A stretch of 64,000 nucleotides of DNA from CAYRFE01 sp964423645 [NCBI: uncultured bacterium] (GCA_964423645.1 CAYRFE010000003.1:1-64000); one strand, 5' to 3'; positions 1 to 9,072 are shown, counted from the first letter of the stretch. Notes: a model not told the origin generated them from the sequence alone. Translations and numbers: made by a program.

Positions 1-51
1 TATTTATAGATTAACGTTTGTACTGTTACGTAACATTGGAAAAGTTTGGGT

Positions 52-252
52 TTAATCTAAATGGGTCAAATTCCCCGAAGCTTGCTTCGGCTTTGTTATT
101 ATAGTTTTGTTATTATAAGGGGTGTGGGGACGAAGTCCCCACTATATTAGAAATTAAGCCCCTCCCAAATTCAAAGGGAGGGGTTTGGGGTGGGCAAACA
201 AATATAGTATTTTTTGGGGAGATACCCCGTAGCTTGCTACGGGGTAGTTCAT
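52..252 (+). repeat. Full-length modular hairpin repeat, copy R1
   Basis: Four hairpins follow one another: A at 75-90 (CCGAAGC/GCTTCGG), B at 124-142 (GTGGGGAC/GTCCCCAC), C at 159-183 (CCCCTCCC/GGGAGGGG, followed by TTTGGGGTGGGC) and D at 223-246 (TACCCCGTAGC/GCTACGGGGTA). The same order, inverted, occurs at 55666-55868, and a diverged copy lies at 6105-6272. It lies just downstream of the minus-strand gene ending at 300, so it could serve as that gene's terminator, but no clean T-tract is seen. Its origin is unknown. Confidence 0.85.
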
Positions 253-299
253 TAAATAAAACTCCTGTAAGGCGCTGTAAAAAATCTAAAAAAATCGTA

Positions 300-1271
300 T
301 TACCACGAAATACCCTTTTTTCGCAAATACTCCTGCGCAAGATGAAACCCGAGACGCGCGGATATTTTAAAATGCTCAACTGATTTTCTTTCCTCACCGG
401 TCTGTGCATACATAACACCGAGGTTATACTGTGCCATTTCGTGATCGGGATCCACTTCTGCCGCCTTCAGATAATTCCGAAATGCATTGCGATCATCACC
501 GGCTTCCGTGTAAATAAACCCGCGTGTAAAATATGCATGTCCGTAATTCGGATTTACTCGTATAGAATCATTCAAGTCACGTATCGCGGTATCTCGGTCA
601 CCCATTTCCGCATAACAAATCCCGCGGTTATGAAACGCAAAATAGTTATTGGGATCTAATTGTAATATTTGCGTATATACGTCTATCGCATCCTGAAATT
701 TCCCCGCTAAATACAGATCATAGGCATCGCGCATCATGTCACTCGAACGAATCCTACCTGCGACGCGTGCATAGTTTTCTTGGGCGGTGATTTTCTCTTT
801 TTCACTTTTTAACGTACTCAATTCGTTACGTAACCGCTCTATCTCCAGTAATGCCGCATCAGCAGTCTTTTTTACTTCCTCAAGCTCATTTGTTCTGTTT
901 CGATCGTTTCGCATTGCGCCGATCTGCTTGACAACATCTTCAGGATCGGCATCGATTTTCGCCTTCAGATAATACTGCTCACCGTTCCACTTTTCTTCCA
1001 ATATGACCGTTTTTGCAACACCGGCGGTCATGCATATAATTTCATCTTTTTTGAGCATATAGTTTTCAACTTCAGTATGGCTTATAAGATACGTACCCAA
1101 CTCCTCAAGCAATGCACGCTTTACCTGTTCCAACGCCATCGTGCGACAAGTGATCTTGCTATCGGCTTCGCTCGCATCATAGGTGTAGTCACGGATAAAG
1201 GTTTTTGTTTCAGCTCCTAATAAATAAACCACGCATATGGCACCTGCAATCAATAGTATTAATTTTCGCAC
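300..1271 (-). CDS. Secreted LPP20/FlgT-like plus TPR protein
   Basis: A 323-residue protein with a hydrophobic N-terminal signal segment (about residues 3-20). An N-terminal domain at about 25-115 contains the ENYMLKKDE motif. A Lys/Glu-rich coiled coil follows at about 125-165, then three or four tetratricopeptide repeats from about 180 to 310. The start is GTG at 1271 with AGGAGG five bases upstream. The N-terminal domain resembles that of the LPP20-like protein at 37950-38768, which has ENFMLKDD at the matching place. TPR proteins of this kind usually act as envelope scaffolds; the role here is unknown. It appears to be a single-gene unit. Confidence 0.8.
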   Translation of the reverse strand: MRKLILLIAGAICVVYLLGAETKTFIRDYTYDASEADSKITCRTMALEQVKRALLEELGTYLISHTEVENYMLKKDEIICMTAGVAKTVILEEKWNGEQYYLKAKIDADPEDVVKQIGAMRNDRNRTNELEEVKKTADAALLEIERLRNELSTLKSEKEKITAQENYARVAGRIRSSDMMRDAYDLYLAGKFQDAIDVYTQILQLDPNNYFAFHNRGICYAEMGDRDTAIRDLNDSIRVNPNYGHAYFTRGFIYTEAGDDRNAFRNYLKAAEVDPDHEMAQYNLGVMYAQTGEERKSVEHFKISARLGFHLAQEYLRKKGISW

Positions 1272-1358
1272 AACAACCTCCTGCTATTTACGCTATCAAT
1301 ACTCCACTCATCCTGCCATAAACAACATTTCGTCAAAAGCAATTTTCAAATACTCGGT

Positions 1359-2114
1359 TTATTTCCAATCCTTCAGCCCGTATTTATCAAGTATTTTTTT
1401 CAACTCACCGCTTTTTCGTAATTCTACCATACCATCGGATAGAAGTTTCGCATACACATTTGACTTTGTATTTTTCGGAGAAAAAGCAATGTAGATTTTA
1501 TTACTTATTTTACATGTACCGGCTTCTTTGATATCAGTGATTTTATTCAATTTCATCGTATAATTACACACATTTCTGTTCTCGATAAATGCCGTGATAC
1601 GGTTTTGTTGCAACATCTGAATCAGTCGATGAGTTAAATTATCTGAGCCGGTAATTTTATTGACCTTCCCGGTTTTCTCATTTTTTTCAATATATGCATC
1701 CATTTCATCGCCGTAAGAATAGTCTTGAATAACACCCAAGGTAACAGACGATAATGATTCATATGAACTGAAACTCCACCCGGAACTTTTTAATACATAC
1801 ATAACATCAATGCCCAATCCCTGTTCTTCCGTCGGAAAAATAAAAGTCGGAGCATCTGAGACATACGCCCCGGCGATGGCGGTATAATTACCCTTTTCCG
1901 CTTCGGTGACCGCCCTGGACCAAGGAACATTTTTAAATACGATCGTATGTCCCTGTTTTTCAAATACTGTTTTTGCTATTTCAATCATATACCCGTTCTG
2001 CTCTTTTTCATTTCCGGTGAAAGGCATCCACTCATCGGCGGCAATCGTGATAACATCCGCTTTGCATAAACCAACAAAGAGAAGGAAGGTTACGACACAT
2101 GCCATCATTTTCAT
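1359..2114 (-). CDS. Extracellular solute-binding protein, family 3-like
   Basis: A 251-residue secreted protein: signal peptide at about 1-19, then an SBP_bac_3-type fold recognised by EWMPFTG near the N terminus, GYMIEIAKTVFEKQG, and the C-terminal LSDGMVELRKSGELKKIL segment that closes such domains. The family captures amino acids or other small polar ligands for ABC importers in the periplasm. No permease or ATPase gene is adjacent, so it may work alone, as a sensor-type binding protein, or with a transporter elsewhere. The start has AAGGAGG upstream and a strong promoter at 2140-2168. The ligand is unknown. Confidence 0.8.
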   Translation of the reverse strand: MKMMACVVTFLLFVGLCKADVITIAADEWMPFTGNEKEQNGYMIEIAKTVFEKQGHTIVFKNVPWSRAVTEAEKGNYTAIAGAYVSDAPTFIFPTEEQGLGIDVMYVLKSSGWSFSSYESLSSVTLGVIQDYSYGDEMDAYIEKNEKTGKVNKITGSDNLTHRLIQMLQQNRITAFIENRNVCNYTMKLNKITDIKEAGTCKISNKIYIAFSPKNTKSNVYAKLLSDGMVELRKSGELKKILDKYGLKDWK

Positions 2115-2139
2115 AATTTGTCCTCCTTTATATCGTATA

Positions 2140-2168
2140 AGTATACGCTTTATTCGTCAATATGTCAA
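2140..2168 (-). promoter_or_regulatory. Sigma70-type promoter of the solute-binding protein gene
   Basis: On the minus strand, TTGACA (2168-2163), a 17-bp spacer and TATACT (2145-2140), about 25 bp upstream of the ATG at 2114. It is a near-consensus housekeeping promoter. Confidence 0.75.
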
Positions 2169-2198
2169 TGTATTCACGTTACGTGCTCAGATAGCGGT

Positions 2199-3128
2199 CT
2201 AAAGGTATAATTTTTGTGTATTGAGAATAATATTTTTGATCGTATCACGCGCATAGTGAGGTTCAAGGATCTCGCATTTTTCACCAAAACCTAAAATGAA
2301 CGTGTATATCCATCCGTCTTCCTGAAGATCTACTGCCACTGTATACGAACCGTCCTTATGGCGAAGAATCATCTCTTCCGAAAAATACTCATCGACCGCG
2401 CTTTGAGCGTCCGCGCTAAAACGCAAGACAAACCTCGTTGTTTTTTGCTCCGGATCGTGTTTCCCGAATGTATCATAGTAAGATATATTTTTCGGTGTAA
2501 AAGAGAGGGAGGTTATCGCGACATCCCGCATTCTCAGCACTTTAAAAAAACGCACATCATTTCGTTCGCGACAAAAGGCAAACAAATACCACCCGACACC
2601 TTTATACACCAGCGATATCGGTTCAACTGTTCGTTGCTTTTTTTCACCCTTTAAATTCTTATAGGTAAATGTGATACAGCGAGACAGGCGCAACGCAGTA
2701 TTGATATCATTAAGCATGTTTTTGGCATGCTCACCGTACCCGAATGGCAAAAAATCGAAAATGATCTGTTCGGAATACCGATGCAATGAGCTCTGTTTAT
2801 CCCGGGGGACCATTTGAGTAATGTGTCGTGTCATATCGTTTGATCTCTGTTGCTGAAAAATCGCCGACATTCCGTGTACTGCCGTAAGAAGCGAACCTGC
2901 ATCTTCCGGTTCTAAAAATTGCTGTGCATGTACGTACCCCTCTTTCAAAGAAAAACCGCCGTGTATACCCCGATGCGATACGATCGGCACGCCTGCATCG
3001 ATAATAACTTGTATATCACGAAAAATCGTACGCTGTGACACGTCGAACTTTTGTGCCAGCTCACTCGCGGCCACATGTTCTTTTGAAAGAATTTCTGTTA
3101 TGATCGCCAACAAACGTGAAAGGCGCAT
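2199..3128 (-). CDS. WYL-domain transcriptional regulator (YafY type)
   Basis: A 309-residue DNA-binding regulator. Residues 1-60 form an HTH_11-type winged helix (SELAQKFDVSQRTIFRDIQ). The central part holds the WYL domain with GWYLFAFCRERNDVRFFKV at about 180-200, and a WCX-like C-terminal extension follows. WYL domains bind nucleic acid or small ligands and switch regulator activity. The ATG lies three bases after the glpK stop, so the gene is the last in the nitroreductase-glpK-regulator unit and is probably translationally coupled. Whether it controls that unit is inference. Confidence 0.87.
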   Translation of the reverse strand: MRLSRLLAIITEILSKEHVAASELAQKFDVSQRTIFRDIQVIIDAGVPIVSHRGIHGGFSLKEGYVHAQQFLEPEDAGSLLTAVHGMSAIFQQQRSNDMTRHITQMVPRDKQSSLHRYSEQIIFDFLPFGYGEHAKNMLNDINTALRLSRCITFTYKNLKGEKKQRTVEPISLVYKGVGWYLFAFCRERNDVRFFKVLRMRDVAITSLSFTPKNISYYDTFGKHDPEQKTTRFVLRFSADAQSAVDEYFSEEMILRHKDGSYTVAVDLQEDGWIYTFILGFGEKCEILEPHYARDTIKNIILNTQKLYL

Positions 3129-3131
3129 ACG

Positions 3132-4613
3132 TTACTCAAGTAATCTTCCGATAATGGTTCGCCACTCATTATAGCGCTGTGTATGTGCCTCATAATCGTC
3201 CGACGGAGTAAATATTCGATCAGGTTTCCGCAATTTTCGAATTTCATCACGTGTCGTGAAAAACCCCGCTCCCAAACCCGCCATATACGCAACACCCGCT
3301 GCGGTCGTTTCAAATACCAAAGGACGTTCTATACGTGTGTTCAGTATGTCTGATTGGAATTGCATAAGGAAATTATTACTGCTCGCCCCGCCGTCAACTC
3401 GTAATGAACTTAACGTGATTCCGGTATCCTTACGTATCGCATCAACCACATCTTTTGTTGAAAATGCGATCCCTTCAAGACATGCACGCACGATCTCTCG
3501 CTTTCCCGTTCCGCGAGTTATCCCATAGATAAGTCCTTTTATGTCAGGTCGCCAGTACGGCGCACCTAATCCTGTGAAGGACGGAACAAAGATCAACCCG
3601 TGGTCGGGGTGAGCATCATTGGCCAATAATTCCGACTCCGCACTGTTATCAATAATCCCGAGATTATCGCGCAACCACTGGATCGCTGCTCCCGCGACAA
3701 ACACCGCGCCTTCCTGCGCATACATTGTTTCATTCCCGTACTGCCATGCAAGAGTGGTCAGAAGTCTATTCGCGGAGGCAATAGGTTTGGGGCCTATATT
3801 GGCCAATATGAATCCTCCGGTCCCATAGGTCATTTTGACGTCACCGGGAGAAAAGCACATTTGTCCGAAAAGTGCCGCCTGTTGGTCGCCCATCATTGCG
3901 GTGACAGGGATTTCATACCCGAGAATCTCTTTCCGTAAGACTCCGAAGTCTGCACCGGACGGATACACCGTCGGCAAGATAGACGCAGGAATACCAAACA
4001 TAGCACAGAGCGACATATCCCACTCGCACGAGTGAATATTAAAAAGCATCGTTCGCGACGCATTGGTAACATCGGTCGCATGCGTTTTTTCTTTGGTAAG
4101 ATTATAGAGAAGCCATGAATCAATTGTACCGCATGCAAGTCTATTATGCTCAAGCAACCATTGCGCGTCAGGCACATTGTCAAGTATCCAGCGGATCTTT
4201 GAGGCACTAAAATACGGATCAATGACCAACCCGGTCTTTTCAAATACCTCTTCTTCATATCCCAAAGTCTTTATACTGTTGCAATACTCGGTGGTTCGTC
4301 TGCATTGCCAAACGATCGCATTATAGATCGGCGCTCCGGTTTCCGTGTCCCACAGTACCGTTGTTTCACGCTGATTGGTGATACCGATGGCGATGATCGA
4401 CCCGTGAGCGATAGCCGCCTTCGTAACCACACGTTGTATGACCTTTATCTGCGTCGACAGTATGGTCATCGGATCATGTTCAACCCACCCTTGGTGCGGA
4501 TATATCTGTTCAAATTCTTGCTGTGCAATACCAACTATATCGCCGATTTTATTGAAAAGAATCGCTCGCGAAGACGTCGTGCCCGCATCAATCGCAAGAA
4601 TATATTCTTCCAT
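3132..4613 (-). CDS. glpK: Glycerol kinase
   Basis: A 493-residue FGGY-family kinase that phosphorylates glycerol to sn-glycerol 3-phosphate with ATP in the cytosol. It has the N-terminal phosphate loop DAGTTSSRAILF (about 9-20), TNQRETTVLWD (about 78-88), MMGDQQAALFGQ (about 240), TYGTGGFIL, and the C-terminal DGGASSNNFLMQFQSDIL. Length is normal for GlpK. The gene starts 19 bp after the nitroreductase stop and is followed at once by the WYL regulator. There is no glycerol facilitator or glycerol-3-phosphate dehydrogenase in the window. Confidence 0.96.
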   Translation of the reverse strand: MEEYILAIDAGTTSSRAILFNKIGDIVGIAQQEFEQIYPHQGWVEHDPMTILSTQIKVIQRVVTKAAIAHGSIIAIGITNQRETTVLWDTETGAPIYNAIVWQCRRTTEYCNSIKTLGYEEEVFEKTGLVIDPYFSASKIRWILDNVPDAQWLLEHNRLACGTIDSWLLYNLTKEKTHATDVTNASRTMLFNIHSCEWDMSLCAMFGIPASILPTVYPSGADFGVLRKEILGYEIPVTAMMGDQQAALFGQMCFSPGDVKMTYGTGGFILANIGPKPIASANRLLTTLAWQYGNETMYAQEGAVFVAGAAIQWLRDNLGIIDNSAESELLANDAHPDHGLIFVPSFTGLGAPYWRPDIKGLIYGITRGTGKREIVRACLEGIAFSTKDVVDAIRKDTGITLSSLRVDGGASSNNFLMQFQSDILNTRIERPLVFETTAAGVAYMAGLGAGFFTTRDEIRKLRKPDRIFTPSDDYEAHTQRYNEWRTIIGRLLE

Positions 4614-4632
4614 TACACTACACCGCCATCAG

Positions 4633-5181
4633 TTATTTTTTAAATTCGTTATAATTGACCACTTCCTCGATCGACTTTCGCTTTTGCTCTCGCGGTTCAT
4701 AATCGTCCGCTTTATAGCCAAGCGTGAATAAACTGTAAATCTCATAATTTTTGGGAATATTCAGAAATGCCCGTACTTTTTCCTTATTGAACCACCCTAA
4801 CCAACACGTAGAAATCCCCTGGTTTTGTGCGGCAAGGACCAGATGTTCTCCGGCAATACCTGCATCAAGGCATTGATAATCGATCTTAGCTAATTTTGCC
4901 CCCAATAAGTTGGGTAAAAGTTTTTTTTGGGACAGCATAACGACGACGACCGGTGCTGTTTTTACCCATGGCATAATAAATACACCTGAAAACGCTTGCG
5001 CAACAAGCATTTCTTTTTTTGCAGGATCATCGATAACGACGAATTGCCATCCCTGTGAATTTTCTGCCGACGGTGCGACCCGCACCATTTCAAAAATAGT
5101 ATTGAGAACCGTACGCTTTATGGGTTTTGAAGAGTATTTACGGATACTTCTTCTTTCAAGAACCACCTTCTTAAAATCCAT
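4633..5181 (-). CDS. Nitroreductase-family flavoprotein
   Basis: A 182-residue FMN-dependent oxidoreductase of the nitroreductase family. The N-terminal signature RRSIRKYSSKPI binds the FMN phosphate, APSAENSQGWQFVVIDD follows, and the C-terminal GYKADDYEPREQKR is typical. The family reduces nitro-aromatics, quinones or flavins with NAD(P)H; the substrate here is not predictable. The start at 5181 is preferred over an in-frame upstream codon because GGAGG lies 8-9 bases before it. It is divergent from the TetR gene and heads the glpK-regulator operon. Confidence 0.9.
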   Translation of the reverse strand: MDFKKVVLERRSIRKYSSKPIKRTVLNTIFEMVRVAPSAENSQGWQFVVIDDPAKKEMLVAQAFSGVFIMPWVKTAPVVVVMLSQKKLLPNLLGAKLAKIDYQCLDAGIAGEHLVLAAQNQGISTCWLGWFNKEKVRAFLNIPKNYEIYSLFTLGYKADDYEPREQKRKSIEEVVNYNEFKK

Positions 5182-5208
5182 TCTCACCCTCCTCGCTCTA
5201 TCACACAC

Positions 5209-5237
5209 AGTTTACCATGAGGAGATAGTTTTTGCAA
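5209..5237 (-). promoter_or_regulatory. Promoter of the nitroreductase-glpK operon
   Basis: On the minus strand, TTGCAA (5237-5232), a 17-bp spacer and TAAACT (5214-5209), about 28 bp before the ATG at 5181. The divergent TetR promoter lies 47 bp away, so one TetR dimer could affect both. Confidence 0.6.
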
Positions 5238-5283
5238 GTTCAAAGCAAATACGCTCGCGGTCGTAAAATACTGCATATTTCTA

Positions 5284-5312
5284 TTGACGAAATTCATACG
5301 CTTCCGTACAAT
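5284..5312 (+). promoter_or_regulatory. Promoter of the TetR gene, probably leaderless
   Basis: TTGACG (5284-5289), a 17-bp spacer and TACAAT (5307-5312). The ATG at 5319 begins six bases after the -10 box, so transcription should start on or next to the start codon. No Shine-Dalgarno sequence precedes the ATG. Confidence 0.65.
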
Positions 5313-5318
5313 ACGCAC

Positions 5319-5885
5319 ATGAGTACAGAGACCACAAAGGATAAAATAATCGCCGCAGGTATCAAACTTTTCAGCGATAACGGATTCGACGGTGTCGGTA
5401 TGCGCGACATTGCCGGTGCCACCGACATTGCCGTATCGGTTTTATATTATTACTATAAAAATAAAGAGGATTTATATACTGAAATATTCTATACCTATTG
5501 TGAACAAACGTTGAAAAATGTTGCACAGATCGTGGAAGAATCCTCTTCACGATCATTTCGAGAAATGTGCATGACACTCTTTACCCGCTTTAAGAACTTA
5601 CCCGACGATGAGAAATATCGTTTAAAGGTCTGCATCACGGAAATCCAGCGTTTCGGAAAACCCACTATCCTGCGAGATAAAATTGCGAAGCTCTTTCAGC
5701 AGTATGAGTTTTTATTTTTCAAACTTTTTGAGTCTCGTGTGAATAACAAGCAATATTCATTTGCAACTGCGCGGGTGATGTATACATTTGTCACCTCTAA
5801 GATCGCCGACATTGTGGTGAAGAACCACTTTTCAGAAAGTTCGCTTCGTGATGAATGCGATGCACTTTCAAGACTTCTGACCTGA
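5319..5885 (+). CDS. TetR/AcrR-family regulator
   Basis: A 188-residue regulator. The N-terminal TetR_N helix-turn-helix runs from TTKDKIIAAGIKLFSDNG to VLYYYYKNKEDLYTEIF (about 4-55). The C-terminal part is all-alpha and ligand-binding with no recognisable subfamily. The start at MSTETTKDK is chosen because the conserved domain begins there and a good promoter ends six bases upstream; a longer reading frame would start inside the promoter. It is divergent from the nitroreductase operon, a common arrangement for local repressors. Confidence 0.88.
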   Translation: MSTETTKDKIIAAGIKLFSDNGFDGVGMRDIAGATDIAVSVLYYYYKNKEDLYTEIFYTYCEQTLKNVAQIVEESSSRSFREMCMTLFTRFKNLPDDEKYRLKVCITEIQRFGKPTILRDKIAKLFQQYEFLFFKLFESRVNNKQYSFATARVMYTFVTSKIADIVVKNHFSESSLRDECDALSRLLT

Positions 5886-6104
5886 TCAACCGCGGCAACG
5901 TACACACGCCGGTTAATAACATCAACACATCGCAAACTACCAATTTGATATCCTTTTCCCGCAAAAGACGCTCTTGTCTCGAAACGGAACATACGTTGCC
6001 CTGTATACCTCGAGAGTTTTGCGAAATTCACACTACCCGATTTATTGCTAAGGGTATGGGACAAGTCTATACCTTTGCAAAATTCAAAATTTCCAATTTT
6101 GTTT
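5886..6104. other. Intergenic stretch before repeat R2
   Basis: There is no convincing gene, promoter or terminator. The segment around 6080-6110 (AAATTCAAAATTTCC and neighbours) weakly resembles AT-rich tracts beside repeats at 54850 and 60180. Confidence 0.4.
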
Positions 6105-6320
6105 AATCTAACTGGGGCAAGTTCCCCGAAGCTTGCTTCGGCTTTAATAATGTTTTTAGGGGCGCGGGGACAATGTCCCCGCATATTAAAAAAATTAAGC
6201 CCCGCCCGAAAGTAAAAGGGCGGGGTTTGGGGTGGGCGCACAATTTGATACCCCGTAGCTTGCTGCGGGGTTATTTATTTTTCTAAACAGGGCGATTACC
6301 CTGTAGCTCTTTGCAGGGTA
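6105..6320 (+). repeat. Modular hairpin repeat, copy R2, with an extra decayed module D
   Basis: Same order as R1: CCGAAGC/GCTTCGG, then GCGGGGAC/GTCCCCGC, CCCCGCCC/GGGCGGGG with TTTGGGGTGGGC, and TACCCCGTAGC/GCTGCGGGGT (6248-6272). A second short version of the last hairpin follows at 6297-6320 as TACCCTG/CAGGGTA. Relative to R1, the C-module stem has changed T to G on one arm and A to C on the other, and the extra D copy has C to T with G to A. Pairing is kept in both cases. Confidence 0.85.
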
Positions 6321-6352
6321 TTTCATTTATTTGATTATTAACATTGTTAATA

Positions 6353-6381
6353 TTGACAATACACATTCACATTTGTATACT
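6353..6381 (+). promoter_or_regulatory. Strong sigma70-type promoter for the NlpC/P60-type lipoprotein gene
   Basis: TTGACA (6353-6358), a 17-bp spacer and TATACT (6376-6381). The ATG is 26 bp downstream, with GCGGAGGT as ribosome-binding site in the short leader. Confidence 0.8.
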
Positions 6382-6406
6382 CGGTATTGAGATTGCGGAG
6401 GTATAC

Positions 6407-7297
6407 ATGAAATTGTTATTTGCGTTTCTATTTTTAGCGTTCTTTTTTTCACAAAGTTGCCGTAACCCTTTAGCACCTTCAGACAATGCTCACATCTATC
6501 ACTCTGATTACGAGTTTTTAGACAACGAACCTGAAGCAACCGTGTTTACACCACCGTTGCTTACTGAACCGACACTTACCGTCGGCTCTGCACCTCATAC
6601 TCTTGTTACACGGGCACAGTTTATTTTTTCAAACATGACCTATACAAAATACGAACACTACGGCAAACGAGAGATGAATGATACTACAGGCCGTTATGTG
6701 TACGACTGCTCGGGTTTTGTGGGAGATTTTGTTATCAAACAAGTTTTGCCAAAACACTATGAGAATTTGAAAAACAATGCTTTCATGTTTCATCCTGACA
6801 GCCACCCTCGCGCATGGGGATTTTATGACTATTTCAATCATATTTATCTGCATAATCCGAGCAACAAATACTGGCATGTTTTTACCAATCCTTGGGAATT
6901 ACAAAAAGGTGATATTATTGTGGTAAAATATAATGAAACATGGCGAAACAAACGCATTGCAGACGGAAAACATACCAGCACCGGGCATGTAATGCTCGCG
7001 TGGGGACATCCTGTGCGTGATGATGTGCTACCCTATGAATTCACAATAAAAGTACTCGACTCGGCCGGCAGCGGACATTACAACGACACACGCGATGAAC
7101 CGGGTTCTGCAAGTAAAGACGGAAGCGGTATCGGACACGGTTGGATGAAATATAAATGCGATCTGAATCCAATCAATCCGAAAGCGATTGAATACCGTTG
7201 GAAATTATCAACCACGTGGTACGAACGTTGGGATGGAGGTTCTTCCTCACATAAACGCCTCGAAGGAATAATCTTCGCACGCCCGAGGACATTATAA
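6407..7297 (+). CDS. NlpC/P60-like cysteine peptidase lipoprotein
   Basis: A 296-residue lipoprotein. The signal peptide ends in the lipobox FSQSC (Cys18). A papain-like amidase region follows with YDCSGFVGDF (catalytic Cys about 101), a GDIIVVKY segment (about 168-175) and TGHVMLAW (His about 194). This order of Cys, then His after a GD(I/V)I strand, is that of NlpC/P60 and CHAP enzymes, which cut peptidoglycan peptides. The domain is diverged and the target is uncertain. The start at 6407 is set by the lipoprotein signal and the GGAGGT site. It is coupled to the next gene by a TAATG overlap. Confidence 0.72.
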   Translation: MKLLFAFLFLAFFFSQSCRNPLAPSDNAHIYHSDYEFLDNEPEATVFTPPLLTEPTLTVGSAPHTLVTRAQFIFSNMTYTKYEHYGKREMNDTTGRYVYDCSGFVGDFVIKQVLPKHYENLKNNAFMFHPDSHPRAWGFYDYFNHIYLHNPSNKYWHVFTNPWELQKGDIIVVKYNETWRNKRIADGKHTSTGHVMLAWGHPVRDDVLPYEFTIKVLDSAGSGHYNDTRDEPGSASKDGSGIGHGWMKYKCDLNPINPKAIEYRWKLSTTWYERWDGGSSSHKRLEGIIFARPRTL

Positions 7298-7764
7298 TGA
7301 ATTACAGCGATATACTGAGAAGACTTCGTTTCTCACTTCAGTTGAATGATGCAACCGTCGATGAGATATTTGCGTTGAGCGGTCATCCGTTGTCGCGTGA
7401 ACGAATAGAGAAAATGTTTGCAAAAGAAGATGCTCCGGGTTATTGCGAATGTAACCTCGAAGAAATGAACGATTTCCTGAAAGGGTTCATTATCAAACGC
7501 CGCGGGAAACGTGACGGCGATGAACCGGCTCAGTCGGCATCAAAAGTATTACACAACAACGATGTTCTGAAGGCATTACGAGTTGCGCTTGCGCTGAAAG
7601 ATACCGACATCATTGAAATTATGGCGAACTCAAAGATTACCGTCACCAAATCAGAGATCGCGGCTCTTTTTCGAGCTCCGGGGCATTCCAATTATAAAGC
7701 ATGCGGTGATCAATTCTTGCGTAACTTTATTCAGGGGCTAAACTACAAACATCGACAGATATAA
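7297..7764 (+). CDS. DUF1456 (YehS-like) protein
   Basis: A 155-residue cytosolic protein made of two related halves. Residues 1-72 (NYSDILRRLRFSLQLND ... FLKGFIIKRRG) and 85-153 (HNNDVLKALRVALALKD ... FLRNFIQGLNYKHR) each match the DUF1456 pattern, as in E. coli YehS. The function of the family is not known. Its ATG overlaps the stop codon of the preceding lipoprotein gene by one base, so both are probably translated together. Confidence 0.85.
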   Translation: MNYSDILRRLRFSLQLNDATVDEIFALSGHPLSRERIEKMFAKEDAPGYCECNLEEMNDFLKGFIIKRRGKRDGDEPAQSASKVLHNNDVLKALRVALALKDTDIIEIMANSKITVTKSEIAALFRAPGHSNYKACGDQFLRNFIQGLNYKHRQI

Positions 7765-7979
7765 TCACAATTTACACATAATAACTTTAAGTAACAACCC
7801 ATGGGATTGGCACTCACCGATCCTTTTCTCTCATTTTTAAGTAATTTGCCTCTATTTTAATATAAGTCTCATTATTCGAAGTAATATTTGATTAGATATT
7901 ATTTTTTGGAATTACACTGATATTATGAAACTTTTCCATTTTTTACAATGTCTTATTACCAACAACGAAGGAGGCTCAT

Positions 7980-9041
7980 ATGCGTGTATTCTGGTGGATC
8001 GCAGCAGTATTTGCATTAGTAGCGTGCTCTTCAAAGGCTTCGATTTTTGAAAAAACTATGGAACTTACCTCACACTGGGACAGCGGCATTCGAGGAAACA
8101 ATAGCGCAGGTCTTTCCGGAATTTATAACGACACTCTCTACATATGGGGAGAAAATAGCAATAGCTATCTGATGAATTTTTATAAACCGGATGGAACCCT
8201 TGTAAAAACTATTACACTTCCGAAAGGTAAAGGTCCCGGGCAAATAGTCTTTGCTTATAATGGAGGTATCTTCAATGATACCATCTCAATATTTGACTCA
8301 GGATTTAATCGCATCACACATTATGATATCGACGGGAAATACCTTGATGAAACAACATTGGATGATAAAATTGCCGGCACATTACCTCGATTTATCATTG
8401 TTGATGATAAGATCTATCTACACGGCACTTTTGACGTTTTCCTTGCAATTATCGACAAAAAGAGCGGAACTGTGCTTAAAAAAATCGACTACAAAGTAAA
8501 ACCCGATCTGAGCAAAAATGAGATACCGGTTTCCGGCGGATATTTGACCTACGACCGTTTTTCGAAACAATTGTTGCTCGGATACTACAGCTCACCATGT
8601 ACTATCGAACGCTATGATTTGGACTTAAATAAAATCAAGGCCACAACATTCGCATTCAAAGATTCGTATGAACCGCTTCGTTGGTCAAAATTCTCTGACG
8701 GTAGCGGCATGACCCAGATTGGGCATTATATTATCGGGTCAATAGCATATGACCAGTCTTACCTGTATATTCGTTCGCCATTCGGATTTAAAAAAACAAA
8801 CGATGGCAATGAGGCACTCCCGTCGAATAACTTTGTCAATGTTTTCGATAGAGAGACACACGCCCACGTAGGTGTAGTAAAAGATCCCACACTCAACGGA
8901 ACAGGCTCATATCAGATATTAGGTATTATTAATAACCAAATCTTCGCGGTATGGGATGGAGACATTGCACTACTTGAAAATAAATTAGGGCAAAAGATCG
9001 TGCCTTTAGGTGAATATATACTTGTGTATACAATTAAGTAA
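7980..9041 (+). CDS. 6-bladed beta-propeller lipoprotein (BF3164-like)
   Basis: A 353-residue lipoprotein with the lipobox LVAC (Cys16), followed by repeated beta-propeller strands such as YNDTLYIWGENSNSYLMNFY, GIFNDTISIFDSGFNRITHYD and IINNQIFAVWDGD. This pattern matches the BF3164/6-bladed propeller family common in Bacteroidota-like genomes, whose role is mostly unknown. A very strong AAGGAGG site precedes the ATG. It stands alone between a 215-bp gap and ywbE. Confidence 0.72.
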   Translation: MRVFWWIAAVFALVACSSKASIFEKTMELTSHWDSGIRGNNSAGLSGIYNDTLYIWGENSNSYLMNFYKPDGTLVKTITLPKGKGPGQIVFAYNGGIFNDTISIFDSGFNRITHYDIDGKYLDETTLDDKIAGTLPRFIIVDDKIYLHGTFDVFLAIIDKKSGTVLKKIDYKVKPDLSKNEIPVSGGYLTYDRFSKQLLLGYYSSPCTIERYDLDLNKIKATTFAFKDSYEPLRWSKFSDGSGMTQIGHYIIGSIAYDQSYLYIRSPFGFKKTNDGNEALPSNNFVNVFDRETHAHVGVVKDPTLNGTGSYQILGIINNQIFAVWDGDIALLENKLGQKIVPLGEYILVYTIK

Positions 9042-9072
9042 CGCATAAAGATTATCTCTGCTATTATATTGG

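Noticed and set aside
52-252. Possible CRISPR array from regularly repeated GC-rich palindromes
   Set aside because: Each unit occurs once per locus, the hairpins are all different and there are no equal-length spacers; it is a dispersed hairpin repeat.
113-418. A 101-codon minus-strand frame at the left edge
   Set aside because: It is antiparallel to nothing real, overlaps the TPR gene in another phase and crosses repeat R1.
5696-6241. A 181-codon minus-strand frame
   Set aside because: It lies antisense to the end of the TetR gene and runs into repeat R2; its composition reflects the repeat.
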